From: a virus
Direction: 5' to 3' (one strand)
DNA length: 31,915 nt
IMG/VR virus record: IMGVR_UViG_3300006037_000020
Location: 1 to 31,915 of that record
Below the pieces are notes generated by a model, which worked only from the letters and a program-made list of their open reading frames with translations, had not been told where the DNA came from and made no database searches. Positions 23,440 through 31,317 of the stretch are shown here, piece by piece (the stretch's first letter is position 1; every line of letters begins with the position of its first letter). The position numbers were made by a program, and so were the translations under genes.

Positions 23440-25056
23440 TTATTTTTCTTCTAGATAATCAGTGGATTCGGAGATATTGCTTTCAGCTACATCTTCGTCA
23501 TAAGTAGGCATTGGTCTTTGTCCCGGACGACCTTTGACGCCACGCTTCTCTGTGCTTGGTGGTTTTGTTGGTGGAACAATGTCTCCCATGTATCTTTGTT
23601 TAGGTTGAGCCTTTTTAGGATTGCGAATATGAATAGGAGCTTGTGCTACTACAATTGGAGCGCCCTCCGCCACACCTTGCTGCTCAAATGTTGGCTCTTT
23701 ACGATCTATTGTAGAATTCTTGTATGACTTGTCAAGTTTAACAACATACTCGTACAATTTTGACCCTACCTCTGAACTTAGTTGATACATTACATTGGAT
23801 TTCACTATTCCGTAAGCAATTTCTTTACCGTATTTTTCAATTAACGAATCTTCTATTCTAGTTGTGATCTCTTGTTGTAGTACAGTACCTATATATGCCC
23901 CGATACCGACGTTAGCACTAAACATAGGAAAACCAAATTTATCAGTTGGGCTAGACTTAATAATTTCAGAAGTTACCTTATTTATAACATCTATATTATC
24001 ATTTACTAATTTGTTATCTTTACTAATAGATTTTCCAATTTTACTAACAAATTCTCCTACTAAATGACCGAGAGTCGCACCTAACATTGCTGCATAGTGA
24101 TTTCCAAAATGATATCCCAATGCTCCGCCGAGCGCCGCGCCCTTCCAGCCTTCCGCCACACCTTTTTCATCACGGTCACTAAAGTCTACATAGTACTTCT
24201 TAGTAACAGGATTCCAACGTGTCTGTGGTTCTTTACCTTTTGCTTTTAATGCTTGCGCTTGTTTAGCCTTTTGACCTACGCTAGCGACTTTCTCGTCCCA
24301 TGCAGGATCTGAATAGTCAGTCTCTTTGTTTTCACTTAGCGCAGTTTTCATCAACTTCATGAACTTCAATTTCATTGCCGGACTAGCTTCTTTTAACAAA
24401 GGACGAATCTTTTGAATTTGTTCGGCTAGTGCCTTGTTCTTTAGTTTATTGATGGCGTTAGGTTTGACTGGCATAGCTGCAGGTTCCTGTGGACTTGTTA
24501 GATACTTGTCTAGCAATGATTTAATCATTTGTTGTTGTTTGCTCTTAGGATATAGTTGTTGAATGATCTGCATTCTACCAGCATCATCCGCTGAACCATA
24601 CATACTACGAACTTGTGAGCCAGAGAATACTTCTTGACCATCAACGGTGAAGTTGTGTTTCTTAGTAACAAATACATAACCATGCTTACTGAACGGAGCC
24701 ATTGGTTGACCTTTAACATACGGTTGATAGTATGCAGGTGTTCCGTCTTTTCTAGTATATCCCACTGGATCACGCTCACTACGAACCATGATATAAACAT
24801 CTTTCTCAGGATCATACTGAGCAAGAATTTCTTGAGGATTGATTGGGTTCTTAGTTTCAACGAATGGATCAACTACACCGGCTTGCTGTGCTAAAAACTG
24901 TTTGTCTTTGAAAGGAATCGGACGCTGTTTAACATCGTTGCTTGCTGCTACGTAGAAAGTTGCACCAGGAAATGCCTTCTTAGCTTGTAAGTAGCTACTC
25001 AAATGACCTTCATGAAATGGCTGAAAGCCTCCGCCGTATACAACAATAGTAGCCAT
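23440..25056 (-). CDS. Multi-module protein: N-terminal nucleotidylyltransferase, glycine-zipper insert, disordered tail
   Basis: 538 residues. Residues 1-190 are a nucleotidylyltransferase of the NMNAT/cytidylyltransferase superfamily: GGGFQPFHEGHL (HEGH at 15-18) and FSGSQVRSMYG with the SGSQVR loop at 145-150. Residues 200-300 are charged and helical. At about 298-303 comes KGVAEG, then a module (303-459) that starts with a glycine zipper (GAALGGALGYHFGNHYAAML, then GATLGHLVGEFV) and looks able to enter a membrane. A second QGVAEG at about 460-465 is followed by a Pro-rich tail. The enzyme part may act in NAD or sugar metabolism. The insert is flanked by a 13-bp DNA repeat. I recall a similar N-terminal domain in T4-like cyanophages. 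Confidence 0.75.
   Translation of the reverse strand: MATIVVYGGGFQPFHEGHLSSYLQAKKAFPGATFYVAASNDVKQRPIPFKDKQFLAQQAGVVDPFVETKNPINPQEILAQYDPEKDVYIMVRSERDPVGYTRKDGTPAYYQPYVKGQPMAPFSKHGYVFVTKKHNFTVDGQEVFSGSQVRSMYGSADDAGRMQIIQQLYPKSKQQQMIKSLLDKYLTSPQEPAAMPVKPNAINKLKNKALAEQIQKIRPLLKEASPAMKLKFMKLMKTALSENKETDYSDPAWDEKVASVGQKAKQAQALKAKGKEPQTRWNPVTKKYYVDFSDRDEKGVAEGWKGAALGGALGYHFGNHYAAMLGATLGHLVGEFVSKIGKSISKDNKLVNDNIDVINKVTSEIIKSSPTDKFGFPMFSANVGIGAYIGTVLQQEITTRIEDSLIEKYGKEIAYGIVKSNVMYQLSSEVGSKLYEYVVKLDKSYKNSTIDRKEPTFEQQGVAEGAPIVVAQAPIHIRNPKKAQPKQRYMGDIVPPTKPPSTEKRGVKGRPGQRPMPTYDEDVAESNISESTDYLEEK
23666..23678 (-). repeat. 13-bp coding repeat, copy 2 (encodes GVAE)
   Basis: TCCGCCACACCTT on the plus strand. 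It encodes the QGVAEG linker between the glycine-zipper module and the Pro-rich tail of the 538-residue protein. With copy 1 it also shares the following GCT, giving 16 identical bases. Confidence 0.75.
24152..24164 (-). repeat. 13-bp coding repeat, copy 3 (encodes GVAE)
   Basis: TCCGCCACACCTT on the plus strand, with one more shared flanking T. It encodes the KGVAEG linker just before the glycine-zipper module. Copies 2 and 3 flank a 486-bp coding segment in the same frame and orientation. Confidence 0.75.
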
Positions 25057-25057
25057 T

Positions 25058-25414
25058 TTAGTAACACACCTTCAAATAATCCACTGTGCCAGAGGTGTAT
25101 GAAATGACATTAGCTCGTAGCCAAGCAAAGTTGCCATTGATATTCATGTAACCAATTTTAGGGGATAATGACGTTCCACCATTGCCGTTGCCAACTGTAC
25201 AAACTAAGTTGTATACTGCGAACCAATCACTGTCGTCGGTTGGATCATCAACTAATGTAGCTTGAACAACAACGGTACCTAAGAAAGCTGAAAGCCTCCA
25301 GGTAAGTGTTTGTAATGTTTTACCGGATACATAATAGCAAGCTGCAGGCTGCTTTGTACCAGTTGTTAACGCAAGAGTTTGCGGTAACAGTGTTAGTGCA
25401 GTTGCTTGGCTCAT
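25058..25414 (-). CDS. Small virion-type protein, unknown function
   Basis: 118 residues, mostly beta: LTLLPQTLALTTGT, LQTLTWRLSAFLGTVVVQAT, then GYMNINGNFAWLRANVISYT. The last part is a motif (GNF-x-W-(L/V)-RA) I recall from T4-like cyanophage structural proteins. It has no signal peptide or membrane helix. It is translationally coupled to the 55-residue protein upstream (TAATG) and is made from the late promoter at 25606, which supports a structural role. It could be a minor tail or head-surface protein. Confidence 0.6.
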   Translation of the reverse strand: MSQATALTLLPQTLALTTGTKQPAACYYVSGKTLQTLTWRLSAFLGTVVVQATLVDDPTDDSDWFAVYNLVCTVGNGNGGTSLSPKIGYMNINGNFAWLRANVISYTSGTVDYLKVCY

Positions 25415-25581
25415 TATGCTCTGTCCACTTCGACAATAACATCACCTGCAACTAATTGCTGCACTACTTCCTCAATAGTCTTGGGAAGGTCGTCAAACCC
25501 AGTAGACTCTACATCTGTTGGGTTATCTCTTACTAATTGACTTAGTTTAACTACGAATACGGTTTCGACAATCTTTGCCAT
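25414..25581 (-). CDS. Conserved 55-residue phage protein, late-expressed
   Basis: An ATG at 25581 opens 55 codons and ends in TAA overlapping the next ATG. The product (MAKIVETVFVVKLSQLVRDN...) alternates a beta strand with helices and ends in VIVEVDRA. Its beta-alpha-beta pattern and acidic character resemble small conserved proteins of T4-like cyanophages, with no known function. GGAG sits 8 bases before the ATG. It is the first gene after a late promoter whose 5' arm can pair with that ribosome site, so its translation is probably restricted to late RNA. Confidence 0.75.
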   Translation of the reverse strand: MAKIVETVFVVKLSQLVRDNPTDVESTGFDDLPKTIEEVVQQLVAGDVIVEVDRA

Positions 25582-25583
25582 GG

Positions 25584-25613
25584 TAAATACTCCATTATTA
25601 TAGAGTATTTATC
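25584..25613 (-). promoter_or_regulatory. Late promoter (GATAAATA, 25613-25606) inside a hairpin that covers the ribosome site
   Basis: The minus strand reads GATAAATA, and TAAATACTC (25611-25603) is exactly complementary to GAGTATTTA (25592-25584) around a 10-base loop. The second arm contains most of GGAG, the ribosome site of the 55-residue gene. Read-through RNA would hide GGAG; RNA started about six bases after the promoter lacks the first arm and leaves it free. Confidence 0.75.
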
Positions 25614-25614
25614 A

Positions 25615-26322
25615 TTAGTCAGGGCGTTTCTCTAGTTTAAACCTACGCTTAATCATGTCTCCGAACATAATACCAATCAATGAGTGAGTACTTTCTTCAT
25701 TGTATTCTATGTAATAATGACTGCTACAATAGCGGTATGCCCAGTATTTTACTTGACCGTTAAGCCAACTATTTAGTGATGAACTAGCAACAATTATAGT
25801 TTGGGTGCCTTTGTATCTATCTACAAACCGTTTCAAATCTTCAACAAATTTGTCTTTGACCGCTTTAGATTTTAGATACACCCTATACTTGTATTTAGGT
25901 TCCTTAACGAAATACTTGACCCCTGTCGGGATGCTTGTATCAATCTCAGTATAGTCAACTGCATCTTTTCCAGCAATAGATTCCAGTGTCTGTAATAGCT
26001 GCAAGTCATTGCTAAACACACCAGCAGTAATCGACTCAACACGAATGAGTACTTGTTTATCGGCTTTATCAATTGGAGTTGCATAGGTGTTTCTCCAATT
26101 GATAAACTTCTCTATACAGTCTAGATCAAGTAATGCTATTTCTTTTTGCCTACCATACTTTTTTAAACGATATAGAACATCAAGCATTGTTTTAGCTTGA
26201 TGTGTTCTATTCAACCCAGCTAGCTTCAACCTAGCTCGGTATTGATATTTGCCATAATACAACGACTCTCTGCGATCTATGCCGATCACTGCCGGCTTAA
26301 CTAATGACGTTGATGAAACCAT
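25615..26322 (-). CDS. Phage protein of unknown function, 235 residues
   Basis: A basic mixed alpha/beta protein. The N-terminal part (YYGKYQYRARLKLAGLNRTH) suggests strand-rich RNA or protein binding. The middle has a helical charged stretch (LKKYGRQKEIALLDLDCIEK), and the end is rich in aromatic residues (KYWAYRYCSSHYYIEY). No catalytic motif is evident. It overlaps clpA by 26 bases, so it is probably translated from the same RNA. I recall similar proteins in T4-like cyanophages but cannot name a role. The chosen start has GGGGTAG upstream; a later start is possible. Confidence 0.55.
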   Translation of the reverse strand: MVSSTSLVKPAVIGIDRRESLYYGKYQYRARLKLAGLNRTHQAKTMLDVLYRLKKYGRQKEIALLDLDCIEKFINWRNTYATPIDKADKQVLIRVESITAGVFSNDLQLLQTLESIAGKDAVDYTEIDTSIPTGVKYFVKEPKYKYRVYLKSKAVKDKFVEDLKRFVDRYKGTQTIIVASSSLNSWLNGQVKYWAYRYCSSHYYIEYNEESTHSLIGIMFGDMIKRRFKLEKRPD

Positions 26323-28570
26323 TACTATCTACCCCTACGTTTAGTTTCTGTGCTATGTCAAAACGTATTTCATCTCCATTCATATTAGCAGTAATTGTGG
26401 TGTTTTTAATACGTTCAAACAGAATCTTCTTACTTAATGGGATGCGTACTAGTTCATCAATTTTACGAGCTAAAGGACGTGCGCCCATTTTAGGATCATA
26501 TCCCTTGTCAGCTAGATAATCTACTACTGGCTCACTAAGATTCAATGTAATGTCATGCACTTCCTTAAGAGATTTCTTCAAGTCATCGGTAAACTTAATA
26601 ACGATTTTTTTAATTGCTAGTATGTCTAGCTTACCAAACTTAGTAATCAGGTCAATACGATTCCTGAATTCTGGCTTGAAGAATTCTTTCAATGCTTTGT
26701 CATCATCACCGATACGTTCTTGACTACCGAAGCCAATGTTGCTACGTTCGCTATCACTAGAACCTAAGTTGCTAGTCATAATAATGATACAGTTTTTAGC
26801 ATTCACTTCTTTACCGTTTGTACCAGTAACACGACCTTCGTCTAACAATTGCAAGAATACGTTAAAGATATCAGGGTGAGCTTTTTCAACTTCATCAAAC
26901 AACAAGATAGAGTGAGGGTGCTTACTCAAGTCATTGATAAGTCTGCCGCCGCCTAAGTTTCCTTCACCGAAGCCTACATAACCAGGAGGTGCGCCTAGCA
27001 AGCCGCTGACGTTAAACTTTTCACTGTATTCACTCATATCGTACTTGAGCAATTTCATGTCCAAGTTCTTACTAAGTTGTTTAGCTAGTTCGGTCTTACC
27101 TGTACCAGTTGGTCCTAAGAACAAGAAACTTGCTAGAGGTTTAGTTTGATTACCGATACCCGCGAATGACACATAGATACGTTCAAGTACTTTATCAACC
27201 GTTTCCTCTTGTCCGTACAATTTATCTTTAACATTAGTTTCTAGATTTTGAATTCTATCAGAAGTATCATCTGTCAACTTGTCAGCAGGAACTCCAGTGT
27301 ACTTTTCAATTTGCTCAAACACTAGTTCCTTAGTGATGACAGCACCTTTGTTTTCCAACACACGTTGTTTAGCACAAGCTGCGTCTAGCAAGTCAATAGA
27401 TTTGTCAGGGTTCTTACGATCTTGAATGTAACGAGTTGCACCTTCTACGCTTGCATTGATTGCTTCGTCGGTGATTTCAACACTGTGGAAATCGCTCAAT
27501 CTTGCACTCAATCCTTTGAGAATTCGAACAGTAGACTCTGGACTTGGTTCATCAATACTAACACGATAGAATCGGCGCATCAATGCACGATCCTTCTCGA
27601 AACTTTCGTAGAATTCTTCCCATGTAGTACTAGCAATAACTTTCAGTGTGCCTTTAGTAATCGCAGGCTTGATCATGTTAGCAAAGTCAACACTTCCATT
27701 GCTGGAGCCGCCTGCACTACGCATGGTATGTGCTTCGTCAATGAACAGAATAGCATTTTCTTTTGCAGCCAATGCTTCTAGTACGTCTTTGACCTTTTCT
27801 TCAAAGTCACCACGATACTTACTACCTGCAAGCAATGAACCGATTTCAAGACTATACAATTCGTGATCTAACAAAAAGTCAGGTACTTCTTTGTTGACAA
27901 TCATCTGTGCGAGACCTTCTGCAATCGCAGTTTTTCCCACGCCAGGATCACCAACCATCAATACATTGCTTTTGAATCGTTTTGCCAGAACGTTAACGAT
28001 ATCATCAATTTCTTTAGTACGACCGATGACTGGCTCAAGTTTGTCTAGCTTAGCCAATTGAGTCATGTTGATAGTAAATTCTTCAAGAATCTCATCAGCT
28101 TGCTCATCTGTCATCTTGACTTCTTTGTGGTCACTCTTGTAGTTTTTCTGCCAGTAAGGAACAAATTCGTTCTTCACAAAGCCATACTTAAGCATAAAGT
28201 AATGCGCGTGACTATTTGTTTCTGCGCTAATACTCAGGTACAAGTCAATCGTAGTCACAACTTTGCGACCAGTGAACAATACTTGAGTTACGCTTCGATT
28301 CATCACACGTTCTAAGCTGTTGGTCTTACGAGGTTGAACTTCTTGACCGGGCTCTACATCTACTGTAATAGCTGTTAAGCTATCCAAATATGCAGTTATG
28401 TCTTTGTTCATAGATTCAGTGTCAATACCGTGACCAACTATACATTTCTTGAATGGTACATAATTAATTAATGCAAGCAACAAGTGCTCGACGGTGCAAT
28501 ACTGATGATTGCGAACTTTCGCCAAACCTACTGCTTGTTCGATGATTGATTCAATTTCGGGTGAATGCAC
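26297..28570 (-). CDS. clpA: ClpA-like AAA+ unfoldase with two ATPase domains
   Basis: 757 residues, E. coli ClpA having 758. An N-domain ([20 protein letters not shown], 10-29) comes first. D1 has Walker A GDPGVGKT (207-214), pore loop KYRG (251-254) and Walker [10 protein letters not shown]2 has Walker A GPTGTGKT (486-493), pore loop GYVG (530-533) and [17 protein letters not shown] at 611-617 is placed where ClpA has its IGL ClpP-binding loop, so docking to a ClpP is possible. It unfolds proteins with ATP. No clpP is in this window, so it may use the host's or one elsewhere. The start is GTG with AAGGAAAC upstream; no in-frame ATG fits. It lies 9 bases after dnaJ, making a chaperone pair. 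Confidence 0.95.
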   Translation of the reverse strand: MHSPEIESIIEQAVGLAKVRNHQYCTVEHLLLALINYVPFKKCIVGHGIDTESMNKDITAYLDSLTAITVDVEPGQEVQPRKTNSLERVMNRSVTQVLFTGRKVVTTIDLYLSISAETNSHAHYFMLKYGFVKNEFVPYWQKNYKSDHKEVKMTDEQADEILEEFTINMTQLAKLDKLEPVIGRTKEIDDIVNVLAKRFKSNVLMVGDPGVGKTAIAEGLAQMIVNKEVPDFLLDHELYSLEIGSLLAGSKYRGDFEEKVKDVLEALAAKENAILFIDEAHTMRSAGGSSNGSVDFANMIKPAITKGTLKVIASTTWEEFYESFEKDRALMRRFYRVSIDEPSPESTVRILKGLSARLSDFHSVEITDEAINASVEGATRYIQDRKNPDKSIDLLDAACAKQRVLENKGAVITKELVFEQIEKYTGVPADKLTDDTSDRIQNLETNVKDKLYGQEETVDKVLERIYVSFAGIGNQTKPLASFLFLGPTGTGKTELAKQLSKNLDMKLLKYDMSEYSEKFNVSGLLGAPPGYVGFGEGNLGGGRLINDLSKHPHSILLFDEVEKAHPDIFNVFLQLLDEGRVTGTNGKEVNAKNCIIIMTSNLGSSDSERSNIGFGSQERIGDDDKALKEFFKPEFRNRIDLITKFGKLDILAIKKIVIKFTDDLKKSLKEVHDITLNLSEPVVDYLADKGYDPKMGARPLARKIDELVRIPLSKKILFERIKNTTITANMNGDEIRFDIAQKLNVGVDSNGFINVIS

Positions 28571-28579
28571 TATGTTTCC

Positions 28580-29377
28580 TTATGAAGTTTTGTGTTGTAA
28601 AATACTGTCAGTTATGCTTTTGTCTATTTTATCAGGAATAAACGGTTTAATCAATATCAATTGGTCACCGTAGCCATTCTGAGTAGGTAAACCTTGTCCG
28701 GCGATGCGTAATGTACTATCAGGTTGTGTTCCTGGTTTAACATCAACTTCGAATGTTTTCCCAGATATAGTAGTGAATGAGAACTTGGTTCCGACAATCA
28801 AGTCTAACACACTAATGCGATGTTGGCACAACAAGTGGCTACCTTGACGTTCGTATACGGGATGCACATGCACTCTAAATTCAACCATAAGTATTCCATT
28901 TGGAATCAAGTTATCAAATCGTAGTTGCGCACCGTTTTCTACTCCTTTTGGAATCTCAATCTTCACTACTTGTATTCCATTTGGTCCTTGCATTTGTAGC
29001 ATTTGTTCGCCACCAGTGAAAACTTGTTCTAGCGATACCCAAATAGTTGTTTTATAAGTTTGTTGGAAATGTTGTTGAAATGGATTTTGTCTTCCACCAC
29101 CAAACATCTGCCCGATGATATCATTAATATCAACTCCACCGTGATGAAAGCTAAAGCCTCCGCCTGGAAAGCCGCCCGGGAAACCCTGCTGCGGTTGTTC
29201 GTATTCTTGTTTCTTTTGGGGGTCGCTTAGTGTTTCGTAAGCTGCTTGAATCTGTTGAAACATAGCAGTATCACCACCTTTGTCCGGGTGATGAATAGCT
29301 GCTAGTCTTCGATATGCTTTTTTGATTTCGTCAGGTGAAGCGTTTCTAGCTACACCAAGAGTATTATAATGGTCCAT
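28580..29377 (-). CDS. dnaJ: DnaJ/CbpA-type Hsp40 co-chaperone
   Basis: 265 residues. The J domain is at 1-65 with the HPD motif (H30-P31-D32 in AIHHPDKGGD). A Gly/Phe-rich linker is at about 66-100 (GFPGGFPGGGFSFHHGG). Two C-terminal substrate domains follow, but there is no CxxCxGxG zinc finger, so it is a type B, CbpA-like protein. It activates a host DnaK and would help fold phage proteins. It is next to clpA, and both look like one chaperone unit. The leader has a late promoter (29421-29414) followed by an 8-bp hairpin, then the ATG. No phage dnaK is in view. Confidence 0.95.
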   Translation of the reverse strand: MDHYNTLGVARNASPDEIKKAYRRLAAIHHPDKGGDTAMFQQIQAAYETLSDPQKKQEYEQPQQGFPGGFPGGGFSFHHGGVDINDIIGQMFGGGRQNPFQQHFQQTYKTTIWVSLEQVFTGGEQMLQMQGPNGIQVVKIEIPKGVENGAQLRFDNLIPNGILMVEFRVHVHPVYERQGSHLLCQHRISVLDLIVGTKFSFTTISGKTFEVDVKPGTQPDSTLRIAGQGLPTQNGYGDQLILIKPFIPDKIDKSITDSILQHKTS

Positions 29378-29386
29378 GATATTGAT

Positions 29387-29407
29387 TGTAGCACATTAGG
29401 TGCTACA
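29387..29407 (-). promoter_or_regulatory. 8-bp leader hairpin at the 5' end of the dnaJ mRNA
   Basis: TGTAGCAC and GTGCTACA pair perfectly around a 5-base loop. It starts 6 bases after the late promoter AATAAATA, so it would be at or near the 5' end of late dnaJ RNA. It ends 9 bases before the ATG. It has no T run, so it is not a simple terminator. Confidence 0.65.
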
Positions 29408-29413
29408 TGTCAA

Positions 29414-29421
29414 TATTTATT
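29414..29421 (-). promoter_or_regulatory. Late promoter (AATAAATA) for dnaJ-clpA
   Basis: NATAAATA match, overlapping the stop of the upstream holin-like gene, 36 bases before the dnaJ start. Confidence 0.55.
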
Positions 29422-30034
29422 ATGCTACTCCGGCTACCTTTTCTTTTGTTCTACCGTATGCTGCGATACCTAGAACTGCACCCATTGCAATGTGATACAA
29501 ACCAGCACCTTGCAGTGTCAATGGTTGCCACTGACTTGTAACTTGACCTTTGCTCAATGCTTGAAGCAATGACCATAACACAGGGAAGATAACAAAGTCA
29601 CACGTGCAAGTCAACATATAAATCCAACCCATCATAGGTCGCATTTTCTTGTTGATCCAATCTGTAGCACCTTGGTCTAGTGCTACAGTAGATTCACCGC
29701 CTTCTTGCATTGCACCACCTGTGCTAGCTAGCATGGCTGGGTTGGGGGCAACTGCTGTTGCGTTAGGGGTACTTGCTGTTGCTGCTGGGGTTGTTGCTGG
29801 AGAACCGAAGCCCCCAGGTGCTGCACCGAATCCTGTTGTCGGTGAGCTATATGCTGTAAACCCTGTCGTTGGTCCTGCTGTTGTTGTCGCTGTGTTGCCA
29901 TTAGTTATTGCTCCGAATGTGCTTGCTGCCGGAAATGCTGATACAGTTGGATCAGCGGCTAATGCATCGTGATGATCGTCATCCAATGCAATCGGAGTCT
30001 CTGTTCCTGCTTTTTTTGCTAGTAGTGTTGCCAT
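29420..30034 (-). CDS. Probable holin with Ala/Gly/Thr-rich N-terminal region
   Basis: 204 residues from ATG 30034 (AGGAC upstream; one base after the previous stop). A longer frame to 30115 would overlap the upstream gene and is not used. Residues 20-110 are low-complexity (runs of T, A, G, P). Residues 124-160 begin WINKKMRPMMGWIYML and hold a first membrane segment through CDFVIFPVLWSLLQAL; residues about 171-193 (PLTLQGAGLYHIAMGAVLGI) form a second. The motif W-x-x-x-x-R-P-x-M-G-W and the pair of helices match holins I recall from T4-like cyanophages. It would open the inner membrane at lysis. The long disordered head is unusual; a membrane-bound virion protein is an alternative. Confidence 0.55.
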   Translation of the reverse strand: MATLLAKKAGTETPIALDDDHHDALAADPTVSAFPAASTFGAITNGNTATTTAGPTTGFTAYSSPTTGFGAAPGGFGSPATTPAATASTPNATAVAPNPAMLASTGGAMQEGGESTVALDQGATDWINKKMRPMMGWIYMLTCTCDFVIFPVLWSLLQALSKGQVTSQWQPLTLQGAGLYHIAMGAVLGIAAYGRTKEKVAGVA

Positions 30035-30035
30035 A

Positions 30036-30569
30036 TTATAGTCCTGCCTTTGATAGAAAATCTCTAAGAAGATTATCTTTTTTACCGTGCACGTTCTTGG
30101 CAGGAAGACCTGCAATTGCTCTCATCTCGTTCAAATCTTCTTCATGTTCAATACGATAATCATGTGGGCTCATAATGATAATTGATTTCAATTGTTCAAC
30201 ATCAGCATCATAATCCTCACCATTGAATTTAACGGTCCATTCAGTTAGTGGAATATCACTTAATGTTTCTAAGTCATCAATCAATTCAATAAGTCTAGCG
30301 GCTGCTGTACTTCTACGAGGAATTTCTACAAAAACTAGATTTCTACCTGGTGTATATTCGCCCTCACTTACTGCTGCGTCAAGAATCCAATCATAACCAC
30401 GTTCAAACCAGTCACTTAAGTCTTGGCTTGCTTGCTCACCTTTTACAATGAAAGCAAAAGTGACAATTTCATCATCACTACCAGCTTGTGCAGAAAATTC
30501 ATCAACACTTACCGTAGGGATAATTTGTCCAACCATATCATGGTGATCTAGATTCTCGTTTAATCTCAT
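30036..30569 (-). CDS. Conserved T4-like phage protein, unknown function
   Basis: 177 residues. After a short lead (MRLNENLDHHDMVGQIIPTV) it contains VTFAFIVKGEQASQDLSDWF, then YDWILDAAVSEGEYTPGRNL and LVFVEIPRR. I recall the pattern from a conserved family in T4-like cyanophages. The C-terminal third is basic (KDNLLRDFLSKAGL). No catalytic motif is seen. It is coupled to the 204-residue gene upstream (TAATG) and lies one base before the holin-like gene. The first residues resemble the tagged proteins of region 4 but lack an (I/L)xE site. A structural role is a guess. Confidence 0.6.
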   Translation of the reverse strand: MRLNENLDHHDMVGQIIPTVSVDEFSAQAGSDDEIVTFAFIVKGEQASQDLSDWFERGYDWILDAAVSEGEYTPGRNLVFVEIPRRSTAAARLIELIDDLETLSDIPLTEWTVKFNGEDYDADVEQLKSIIIMSPHDYRIEHEEDLNEMRAIAGLPAKNVHGKKDNLLRDFLSKAGL

Positions 30570-31183
30570 TACATTGCTCCTGGCTGTTGTTGCGGTGCCG
30601 CCATCGGTGAATCTAATGCGCCACCTTGTTGAGTCGCGGTACTTTCTTCGGCTCCGCCCTCTGCACCTTCTTTATCCAAGTCATCATCGTATGCGTCATC
30701 CAACTCATCTAGATCCAAGGTCTGTCCTGCAAGGTCAATAGAACCTTCACGGATATCGTTCATTAATTCTTTTGGTATTTCAATGCGTACTAACCATACT
30801 GATTTTTCAATCATTTTTGGATAGTGTGTGCCTGGCTTGAAGTCATCATTATCTTCTAGCTTAATAGGTACTTCCATTGTAGTCTTTTTAAAATGAATTC
30901 TGCATCCCAAGTGGGTAAGTCTTTTGCCACCTTTTGGGTTAGGCATTAGTTTCTCTGGGTACATGAAAATACATGCTACTGAGTATTTGTTAGTGATCGG
31001 ACCATCCACTAACTCACCCAAAATCCAATTTTTGAATGCATATAAATCTGATTCGTCTAGTACTCGTTCAAAATCAAGCAATGTGTTGATTGAACCGTCA
31101 CTGGTGTAGATGCCCTTAATAGTATCAATAATACTAGGGTAGTCAATATCGTTGAAAAAATCGTCGGCGGAATGTTTGCTCAT
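30569..31183 (-). CDS. Conserved T4-like phage protein, unknown function, acidic tail
   Basis: 204 residues from the ATG at 31183; another start 21 bases upstream would lie across the late promoter. The main domain (1-150) includes LYAFKNWILGELVDGPITNK, IFMYPEKLMPNPKGGKRL and VWLVRIEIPKELMNDI. I recall this as a conserved family in T4-like cyanophages, likely virion-related but without a known job. The C-terminal 50 residues are acidic, then Gln/Ala/Gly-rich and disordered. It heads an operon whose late promoter is 4 bases upstream. Confidence 0.6.
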   Translation of the reverse strand: MSKHSADDFFNDIDYPSIIDTIKGIYTSDGSINTLLDFERVLDESDLYAFKNWILGELVDGPITNKYSVACIFMYPEKLMPNPKGGKRLTHLGCRIHFKKTTMEVPIKLEDNDDFKPGTHYPKMIEKSVWLVRIEIPKELMNDIREGSIDLAGQTLDLDELDDAYDDDLDKEGAEGGAEESTATQQGGALDSPMAAPQQQPGAM

Positions 31184-31187
31184 AGTG

Positions 31188-31195
31188 TATTTATC
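31188..31195 (-). promoter_or_regulatory. Late promoter (GATAAATA) 4 bases before ATG 31183
   Basis: Third example of NATAAATA followed by exactly four bases and an ATG (31195-31188, then CACT, then ATG). It lies 57 bases downstream of a second NATAAATA (31259-31252). Confidence 0.6.
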
Positions 31196-31251
31196 ATTGT
31201 GCAACTGATTATGCGCAAATCAAATCCAAGAGTGTGTTCCTGTTAGCCTAA

Positions 31252-31259
31252 TATTTATG
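31252..31259 (-). promoter_or_regulatory. Upstream late promoter (CATAAATA) of the same operon
   Basis: A second NATAAATA on the minus strand, 68 bases before the ATG at 31183. RNA from here would have a normal leader, in contrast to the promoter at 31188. Confidence 0.45.
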
Positions 31260-31306
31260 CTAGGAAATTGTGTTAAAAGTATACTAGTATAACTCAATGA
31301 GATGCC

Positions 31307-31314
31307 TTTAAATA
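31307..31314 (+). promoter_or_regulatory. Possible late-type promoter (TTTAAATA) for phoH
   Basis: TTTAAATA differs by one base from the T4 late consensus. It is 43 bases before the phoH start, and a hairpin follows at the expected RNA start. Confidence 0.35.
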
Positions 31315-31317
31315 TCT

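Noticed and set aside
23979-23986. TATAAATA on the minus strand inside the 538-residue protein gene
   Set aside because: It lies in an A/T-rich stretch in the middle of the coding sequence, with no start codon or ribosome site nearby; likely chance.
30035-30115. N-terminal extension of the holin-like protein to 30115
   Set aside because: It would overlap the upstream gene by about 80 bases and has no ribosome site; the ATG at 30034 has AGGAC and a one-base gap.
31268-31293. Sigma70 promoter for phoH (TTGTGT with TATAAC)
   Set aside because: Spacing between the boxes is about 14 bases, too short, so no sigma70 promoter is claimed there.
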